NCBI GenBank assembly: GCA_030608245.1
Contig: JAUWEO010000031.1
Location: 1-11,676 of the forward strand
DNA: 11,676 nucleotides
Direction: 5' to 3'
From: Candidatus Latescibacterota bacterium
GTDB lineage: Bacteria; Latescibacterota; MVCY01
In this document: in pieces, positions 6,378 through 11,676 of the stretch
How the letters are laid out: every line of letters starts with the position of its first letter
Position numbering within the stretch: the stretch's first letter is position 1
Made by a program: the position numbers and the translations under genes
The notes under the pieces: model-generated
The model's database searches: none
What the model was told of the DNA's origin: nothing
Seen by the model: the letters and a program-made list of their open reading frames with translations, nothing else

Positions 6378-6783
6378 AGAGGAATCTCTAAGATGGTTTA
6401 CCCAGGCAAAGGACGAATTTGAAGATGCAGACGAGTTGAGAAAAAGAGGGAGATTCTATCTTGCTCTGTTCCATTTTCAACAGGCGACAGAAAAAGCTTT
6501 TAAGGCATATCTTTTTCTAAGAGTCAAATCTGTTGAAGTATTTTACACCCATTCTATAGATGAGTTGTCAAAGATGGCAGTTGAAATTGACCCTGATTTT
6601 AAAGAAGTTATACCTGCCAAGAGACTGGATAGATACTACATTCCCACCCGCTATCCCAATGGGCTTCCTGGAGGTGTACCTTCACGGTATTACGATGATC
6701 CCCAGGAGGCAGAAGAGGCAATGTATCTTGCTAAAGGTGTCATTGATTTAGTGGAAAGGAAGATGAGGGATACAAAATCATGA
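6361..6783 (+). CDS. HEPN-domain protein, partner of the MNT gene
   Basis: A 140-residue all-helical HEPN protein. The family signature is visible as RWFTQAKDEFEDADEL (11-26), FYLALFHFQQATEKAFKAYL (32-51), THSIDEL (63-69), the RYYIPTRYPNG segment (91-101) and YYDDPQEAEEAMYLAKGVIDLV (110-131). It starts inside the MNT gene's last codons. Many HEPN toxins are RNases with an Rx4-6H motif; HepT types have Rx4HxY. Here the only candidate pair is R54 and H64, nine residues apart, so the RNase motif appears absent and direct RNase activity is doubtful. The alternative role, seen in kanamycin-nucleotidyltransferase-like proteins, is as the substrate-binding half of a two-chain nucleotidyltransferase. 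Toxin-antitoxin function is inference from context. Confidence 0.9.
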   Translation: MKRPPKEESLRWFTQAKDEFEDADELRKRGRFYLALFHFQQATEKAFKAYLFLRVKSVEVFYTHSIDELSKMAVEIDPDFKEVIPAKRLDRYYIPTRYPNGLPGGVPSRYYDDPQEAEEAMYLAKGVIDLVERKMRDTKS

Positions 6784-6865
6784 CCCTATCATCAATGGTG
6801 TATTAGCAGAAAACTGATCGAGACAATCTCCAGCAAGTTTTTATACGAAACAAATTCTGTCACTT

Positions 6866-7420
6866 ATGGAAACCAAACTCATCATCGCAGGTCACGGCGG
6901 CCAGGGGATTATCCTGATGGGAACCCTGCTGGCCCACGCCGGAATGGAAGAGGGCAAACAGGTCACCTTCTTCCCCTCCTACGGACCGGCAATGCGGGGA
7001 GGAACCGCTAACTGCTCCGTGGTCATCTCCTCTGAGGAGATCGCTTCCCCGCTGGTAACCCACCCAGATATCTTAGTGGCAATGAACGAACCTTCGCTGG
7101 TCAAGTTTGGACCCCGGATGATTCGTCGGGGCAGACTCTTTATCAATCAGTCGTTGGTTTCTTGCGACCCTCAGCGCAGCGACCTGGAAGTGGTCAAAGT
7201 GCAGGTCACTGAACTTGCCAGTCAACTGGGTAACCTGCGGGTAGCAAATATGGTTATGTTGGGCGTTTTAGTTGGCAGGACCGGGATTGTCGCCCTGCCC
7301 ACAGTTGTTCAAAGCCTTAAATCTGTGCTGCCCCGGAGACGATGGGAACTGCTGGAACTCAACGAAAAAGCCCTCCAGAAGGGCAAAGAGCTTTCAGAAG
7401 GCTTATGTGAGGATCCTTAA
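6866..7420 (+). CDS. 2-oxoacid:ferredoxin oxidoreductase, gamma subunit
   Basis: A 184-residue gamma (POR/KOR/VOR gamma) subunit that joins alpha and beta in the complex and contributes to CoA binding. The family N-terminus AGHGGQGIILMGTLLAHAGM lies at residues 8-27, followed by SYGPAMRGGTANCSVVIS, ILVAMNEPSLVKF and RVANMVMLGVLVGRTG. The start at METKLII fits the family N-terminus, but the preceding bases (AAATTCTGTCACTT) hold no Shine-Dalgarno-like motif, unlike every other gene here. In related operons this gene directly follows beta; here a ~940-nt stretch carrying the MNT-HEPN cassette separates them. Its last codons run up to the radical SAM gene. Confidence 0.92.
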   Translation: METKLIIAGHGGQGIILMGTLLAHAGMEEGKQVTFFPSYGPAMRGGTANCSVVISSEEIASPLVTHPDILVAMNEPSLVKFGPRMIRRGRLFINQSLVSCDPQRSDLEVVKVQVTELASQLGNLRVANMVMLGVLVGRTGIVALPTVVQSLKSVLPRRRWELLELNEKALQKGKELSEGLCEDP

Positions 7421-7430
7421 TCTTGAAAAT

Positions 7431-10046
7431 ATGAGCGAGTTGAGAGGAAGAATAGAGAGGATTCTGCCGTTAGTATCTAAACCGGCCAGATATCTGGGCA
7501 ATGAGTTAAATGTCATCTGTAAAAATCATTCTCTGGTGAAAACCAAGCTGGTGCTGGCCTTCCCAGATGTCTACGAGATTGGCCAGTCCTACACCGGATT
7601 CCATATCCTTTATCATATCATTAATCAGCGGACAGACGCGCTGGCCGAAAGGACATTTGCCCCCTGGCCAGATATGGAAAAACTGATGCGCCAGGAGAAT
7701 ATCCCCCTGTTCTCTCTGGAATCAGCTACTCCGCTTTGCCGTTTCGACATAGTGGGATTTACCCTTCAGCATGAGTTGAATTACACTAACATTCTTAATA
7801 TGCTGGATATAGCAGGGATTCCCCTATGGTCAAAGGAAAGGGGTGAACAGGATCCTCTGGTTTTAGGGGGTGGCCCTTGCGCTTTTAATCCGGAGCCTTT
7901 GGCAGATTTTTTCGACGCCTTTGTTATAGGTGATGGGGAAGAGGTATTAGGGGAGCTCATTGACTTGTTGCAGACGGCCCAAGGGACAAGCAGACCCGAG
8001 AAACTCAGGCAACTGGCAGCAATAGAGGGGATTTATATCCCCGCTCTCTATCGGGCAGACTATGACGGTGAAGGCAACTTCAAAGGGATTTTTTCTGCCG
8101 ATCCTCCAGCCTGTGAGCGCATCCGGGCCAGGGTTGCCGAACTGAAGAGGGACAACTATCCTCCTCATCCTCTGGTCCCTTTAACTCAGATCACCCACGA
8201 TCGGCTGTCGGTGGAGATTATGCGGGGCTGTACCCGTGGCTGCCGTTTCTGCAGTGCGGGGATGACCTATAGGCCGGTTCGGGAGAGGCCGGTAGACGAT
8301 TTGGTGGGGCAAATCAGCCAGGGAATCGACGCCTCCGGCTGGGAGGAAGTGTCGCTGCTGTCCTTGTCTACATCTGATTACAGTGAACTTAGCCAACTTC
8401 TCTCTCAACTCAGCCCTTTGTTGACTTCCAGGAGATTGGCCCTCTCGCTTCCCTCTATCCGGATGGACAACTTCACCCTGAAGCTGGCCCAGTCGATTCA
8501 GGGGGTTCGCAAGGCCGGCTTGACCTTTGCCCCTGAAGCCGGAACGCAGAGGCTCAGAGACGTGATCAATAAGAACCTGGACGAGAAAGAGCTTCTGGAG
8601 ACTATCAGAACTGCTTACTCCGCTGGCTGGGGATCGGTCAAGCTCTATTTCATGATTGGCGTTCCTACCGAGACTTACGAAGATCTGGATGGGATAGTGG
8701 ATCTGGTGAGGAAGATCGTCCACATCGGCAGACGACAGGGCGGTAAAGGCTTACATATCAGTATTTCCCCGTTTTCTCCCAAACCCCATACCCCGTTCCA
8801 GTGGGATGCCCAGGAGAGCCTGGAGCAGCTTAGGGAAAAATCTCACTACCTGCGAGACCATATTCGCTGGAAGAGTGTACGGCTGAAGTGGAGAGAACCA
8901 GAAATATCGTTCATAGAGGCGGTTTTCGCCCGGGGGGGGAGGAATCTCTCCCAGGTTTTGTGGGAGGCGTGGACCAATGGGGCCAAGTTCGACAGCTGGA
9001 CAGACTCCTTCGACTTCCAGCGCTGGATGGATGCCTTTCAGAAAACGGGTATCGATCCTTACCGGGAGGTGGGGACAAGACAACCTGATGCGCCTTTGCC
9101 CTGGGACCATATCTGTCCTGGAGTGACAAAGGAGTTCTTGAAAGAAGAGCGGGAGAAGGCTTTTATCCCGGAGCAAACCCCCGACTGTCGCGCGGGCTGT
9201 GTGGAGTGCGGACTTCCTAGCTCCCTGAGAACAAAACAGCGGCTTCTTTCTATTGCAGTTCAAACAGCAGCTCCAAGTCCCAAGCCGGAAGAGGAGACCA
9301 AAAAGGCTGCTGTGTTTGGACGGAGGAGAAAAAAGAAGACAGCCGCTGCCCAGATAGCCAAGACCAGGGTGAGACTCAAATACGCCAAGGGGCAACAACT
9401 GAAATTCTTAGGTCACCTGGACTTGGTGGAGATATTCCATCGCGGGGTAAGGATAGCCCGGCTTCCTATGGATTACTCTCGGGGTTTTCACCCTCGTCCC
9501 AAAATGGCCTTTGGGCCGCCGTTGAACCTGGGAATAACCAGCAGAGCTGAGTATGTGGACCTCCAGTTTGCCCAGCCCTGTTTGGAGAGTGTTAAAGAAA
9601 AATTGACCTTGGCGCTGCCTGTGGGATTGGAGGTCTTGGAGGAAAGACCTATTTTTGGCAGAGCAGAGTCTTTGACCAAGATAATAAACTTGGCTGAGTA
9701 CACTGTCAAGCTGGAATCCGAGCTGAATATCGGGGAGCTGGAGCAGGCAATCAAGAGATTTCAGAATACTGAGACCCCCACTGTTCAACGGAAGAAGGGA
9801 GGGTTAGTGAGGGAGGTGAATATAAGGACTGGCACCAGGGAGATATCGCTAACTTCATCCCCGGCAGGAACGTCTCTGGTGCGAATGCTGCTTCTGACCG
9901 GCAGCGACAACGATGTCCGCCCCACAGAGGTGCTGGAGTGCCTGCTCGACTGGCCTCGGGAGAGAGTGCTTTCCTTAGATATCAGTCGCACTGCTCTTCA
10001 TGTGGAGAAAAATGGGAAATTTATTAATCCAATGGGAGTGATATAG
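7431..10046 (+). CDS. Radical SAM protein fused to DUF2344 (TIGR03960/TIGR03936 type)
   Basis: An 871-residue protein in three parts. Residues 1 to ~250 form the N-terminal region annotated as B12-binding-like in this family (ILPLVSKPARYLGNELN, FPDVYEIGQSYTG, LVLGGGPCAFNPEPL). The radical SAM core follows, with CTRGCRFC (C267, C271, C274) binding the [4Fe-4S]/SAM cluster. A further Cys cluster CRAGCVECG lies near 586-594. A lysine/alanine-rich linker then leads to DUF2344 (about 645-860; VRLKYAKGQQLKFLGHLDL, SRGFHPRPKMAFGPPL). Its substrate is unknown; pairing with RNase G and ribosomal genes suggests RNA or ribosome modification (inference). The open frame extends back to 7272 inside the gamma gene, but family N-termini begin like MSELRGRIERILPLV, so 7431 is preferred; an in-frame GTG at 7407 with AGAAGG upstream is the alternative. 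Confidence 0.9.
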   Translation: MSELRGRIERILPLVSKPARYLGNELNVICKNHSLVKTKLVLAFPDVYEIGQSYTGFHILYHIINQRTDALAERTFAPWPDMEKLMRQENIPLFSLESATPLCRFDIVGFTLQHELNYTNILNMLDIAGIPLWSKERGEQDPLVLGGGPCAFNPEPLADFFDAFVIGDGEEVLGELIDLLQTAQGTSRPEKLRQLAAIEGIYIPALYRADYDGEGNFKGIFSADPPACERIRARVAELKRDNYPPHPLVPLTQITHDRLSVEIMRGCTRGCRFCSAGMTYRPVRERPVDDLVGQISQGIDASGWEEVSLLSLSTSDYSELSQLLSQLSPLLTSRRLALSLPSIRMDNFTLKLAQSIQGVRKAGLTFAPEAGTQRLRDVINKNLDEKELLETIRTAYSAGWGSVKLYFMIGVPTETYEDLDGIVDLVRKIVHIGRRQGGKGLHISISPFSPKPHTPFQWDAQESLEQLREKSHYLRDHIRWKSVRLKWREPEISFIEAVFARGGRNLSQVLWEAWTNGAKFDSWTDSFDFQRWMDAFQKTGIDPYREVGTRQPDAPLPWDHICPGVTKEFLKEEREKAFIPEQTPDCRAGCVECGLPSSLRTKQRLLSIAVQTAAPSPKPEEETKKAAVFGRRRKKKTAAAQIAKTRVRLKYAKGQQLKFLGHLDLVEIFHRGVRIARLPMDYSRGFHPRPKMAFGPPLNLGITSRAEYVDLQFAQPCLESVKEKLTLALPVGLEVLEERPIFGRAESLTKIINLAEYTVKLESELNIGELEQAIKRFQNTETPTVQRKKGGLVREVNIRTGTREISLTSSPAGTSLVRMLLLTGSDNDVRPTEVLECLLDWPRERVLSLDISRTALHVEKNGKFINPMGVI

Positions 10047-10048
10047 AT

Positions 10049-11554
10049 TTGGCTACTGAGATAATAATCAATGTGGGCGTTTATGAGACTCGCATCGCCA
10101 TTTTAGAAGATCAAAAAGTGATGGAGGTTTTAGTAGAGCGGCCCGAGAAGCAGAGGACGGTCGGTAATATCTACAAGGCAATAGTCGAGTCGGTTTTACC
10201 TGGAATGCAAGCGGCGTTTGTCAATATTGGCTTACAGAAAAGTGCCTTCCTGCCTCTGGGAGATGTAGAAGAGAGCCGTCTGTTCGATTTCGAAGTGGAG
10301 ACAGAGAAACCCCGGGCACCGGCATTCGGACAACACCTTCAACAAGGACAGGAGATCATCGTGCAGATTACCAAGGAGCCCATCGGCACCAAAGGGCCAC
10401 GGGTAACCACAGAGATCTCTCTGCCAGGAAGGTTCGCTGTGCTCTTACCCAGCGATGACCGTATTGGGGTTTCCCGGAAGATTACTAACTGGACAGAGAA
10501 AAGGCGTCTTAAGAAAGTAACCCAGGAGATAAAACCCGACGGTTTTGGAATCATAGTCAGAACTGTTGCCAAAACCAAGGGGAAGGCCGAATTGGAAGGA
10601 GACATAAAGAATCTTCTTAAAACCTGGAACAAGGTCTACAAACGGGCTCAGAAGGTCAAGGCTCCGGTTCTGCTCCATCGAGAGATGGGAATGACCTCCA
10701 GTCTGATCAGAGATCTGTTTACCGATGATGTCGACCGGGTGGTGGTGGATTCCAAGCGGGAACATAAACAGATTGTAGCGTATCTCCACTCTGTCTCTCC
10801 CCAGTTGTGTTCTAAGGTGGAATTGCACGATGAGAAGTCACCTCTATTCGATGTCTTCAAGATAGAGCAAGAGATAGAAAAAACGTGGGATAGAAGAGTG
10901 TGGTTGAAAAAAGGCGCCTATTTGATCATCGACCACACTGAAGCCTTGGTGACTGTTGATGTGAACAGTGGTAGATATGTGGGCAAAACGGACCAAGGTA
11001 AGACGGCCTTAGAGATCAACTTAGAGTCAGCCCGGGAGATTGCCAGACAACTGAGGCTGCGGGACATCGGGGGGATTATTGTCATAGATTTTATTGATAT
11101 GGCTTCGGCAAGGGCCAGGAAAAAGGTGTGGGAGAAGTTGATGGTAGCCCTGGGGAAGGACAGATCCAGGACAAATGCGTTACCCATAACTGAGTTTGGT
11201 CTGGTGGAGATGACCCGCCAGAGAGTCCGTCCCAGTTTGCTTTACACCTTCAGTGAAACTTGCCCTGTCTGTAACGGAGTCGGAAGGGTTCAGGGGCGTG
11301 ACACCACAGTGAGCAAAACCGAGAGATGGCTAAAAAGGGCGCGGGCTGCTTCCGTAGAGAAGAATTTGATCCTCCAGGTTCATCCTTTAGTGGCTGAACA
11401 CCTTTCAGAGAAGGACGAATCCCGGTTGAAGCTGCTGAAGAAATCGACCAAAACCAAGCTTGACTTGGTCTCTGTCCCCGAGTTGGCTATGGAGCAATAT
11501 CGGTTTCTGTCAGCTAAGACAGGGGAAGACCTGACAGAGCAATTTAAGGTGTAG
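10049..11554 (+). CDS. rng: Ribonuclease G (RNase E/G family)
   Basis: An endoribonuclease that cuts single-stranded AU-rich RNA and matures 5' rRNA ends, cytoplasmic. An S1 domain occupies about residues 35-125. The catalytic metal-binding aspartates are D304 (VTVDVNSG) and D347 (VIDFIDMAS), and the zinc-link is C405-P-V-C408. All are offset by one from E. coli RNase E D303, D346, C404 and C407. At 501 residues it is RNase G-sized, without RNase E's long degradosome tail. The start is TTG, 2 nt after the radical SAM stop, with GGGAG (10034-10038) at 10 nt. In many bacteria this gene follows a TIGR03960 protein and precedes rplU and rpmA, which probably lie beyond the window. Confidence 0.95.
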   Translation: MATEIIINVGVYETRIAILEDQKVMEVLVERPEKQRTVGNIYKAIVESVLPGMQAAFVNIGLQKSAFLPLGDVEESRLFDFEVETEKPRAPAFGQHLQQGQEIIVQITKEPIGTKGPRVTTEISLPGRFAVLLPSDDRIGVSRKITNWTEKRRLKKVTQEIKPDGFGIIVRTVAKTKGKAELEGDIKNLLKTWNKVYKRAQKVKAPVLLHREMGMTSSLIRDLFTDDVDRVVVDSKREHKQIVAYLHSVSPQLCSKVELHDEKSPLFDVFKIEQEIEKTWDRRVWLKKGAYLIIDHTEALVTVDVNSGRYVGKTDQGKTALEINLESAREIARQLRLRDIGGIIVIDFIDMASARARKKVWEKLMVALGKDRSRTNALPITEFGLVEMTRQRVRPSLLYTFSETCPVCNGVGRVQGRDTTVSKTERWLKRARAASVEKNLILQVHPLVAEHLSEKDESRLKLLKKSTKTKLDLVSVPELAMEQYRFLSAKTGEDLTEQFKV

Positions 11555-11632
11555 ATCCTATATTCGGAGATTTCAAAAAATGTCATGTTCGTATTGCCAT
11601 CATTGTATTTTCCTATTAGTTTATTGTATCGT

Positions 11633-11672
11633 ATCCGCAATTTATCCGCAATTTATCCGCAATTACCGCAAT
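11633..11672. repeat. 11-bp tandem repeat at the window edge
   Basis: ATCCGCAATTT occurs at 11633-11643 and 11644-11654, then ATCCGCAATT (11655-11664) and the shortened ACCGCAAT (11665-11672). The 11-bp period places copies on one face of the helix, as iterated protein-binding sites do, but slippage repeats look the same. It lies in a 122-base AT-rich non-coding tail after RNase G that holds no gene or clear terminator, and it is cut by the window end. Confidence 0.7.
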
Positions 11673-11676
11673 ATGT

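Noticed and set aside
5073..6800. ATCAATGGTG shared by the MITE-like element (5073-5082) and the sequence after the HEPN gene (6791-6800)
   Set aside because: Ten-base matches are expected many times by chance in a window this size, and no longer similarity surrounds them.
7272..7430. N-terminal extension of the radical SAM frame inside the gamma subunit gene
   Set aside because: The extra 53 residues are low-quality out-of-frame translation of the gamma gene; family members begin at the MSELRGRI-type N-terminus.
8751..9398. 215-codon minus-strand ORF within the radical SAM gene
   Set aside because: It is a shadow of a strongly supported coding region and has no recognisable motif.
11603..11632. 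Possible promoter (TTGTAT, then TATCGT) after RNase G
   Set aside because: Both boxes are poor matches with 18-nt spacing in an AT-rich tail, where such matches arise easily.
1..11676. tRNA, rRNA, CRISPR array, prophage or integrase genes
   Set aside because: No cloverleaf, rRNA segment, regularly spaced repeat-spacer array or recombinase motif was seen on either strand.

Overview
This window reads as ordinary bacterial chromosome from a strictly or facultatively anaerobic organism. Every convincing gene lies on the + strand. The main evidence for anaerobic metabolism is a four-subunit 2-oxoacid:ferredoxin oxidoreductase of the 2-oxoisovalerate (VOR) type. The gene mix (archaeal-type phosphoglycerate mutase, VOR, TIGR03960-type radical SAM protein fused to DUF2344, RNase G) fits many uncultivated anaerobic lineages, such as candidate phyla or deltaproteobacteria-like groups. 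Nothing here fixes the phylum.

Region 1 (1-2710) is an aspartate-family amino acid block. It holds the 3' end of a cofactor-independent phosphoglycerate mutase (apgM), aspartate kinase (lysC) and aspartate-semialdehyde dehydrogenase (asd), closely spaced and probably one operon. lysC has a well-placed in-frame internal start that could give a separate ACT-domain regulatory subunit, as in Bacillus aspartokinase II.

Region 2 (2711-3623) holds an HU/IHF-family DNA-binding protein gene behind an unusually long leader of about 250 nt. A near-consensus promoter starts the leader. It contains a 14-codon upstream ORF, a strong Shine-Dalgarno in front of an ATG-TAG pair, and two more Shine-Dalgarno motifs. 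A hairpin terminator follows the gene, and then a promoter for the next operon.

Region 3 (3624-7420) is the VOR operon in the order ferredoxin (delta), alpha, beta, gamma. Two insertions interrupt it. Between alpha and beta lie a 25-bp palindrome and a roughly 165-bp MITE-like palindromic element, built of ACGCAAAG-type octamers and flanked by short direct repeats. Between beta and gamma lies an AT-richer cassette: a 26-codon micro-ORF, a minimal nucleotidyltransferase (MNT) and a HEPN protein, resembling a toxin-antitoxin pair. The HEPN protein lacks the usual RNase motif.

Region 4 (7431-11554) encodes a TIGR03960/DUF2344 radical SAM fusion protein followed by RNase G, a pairing usually seen upstream of ribosomal protein genes rplU-rpmA. 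The last 120 bases are AT-rich and non-coding and end in an 11-bp tandem repeat cut by the window edge.
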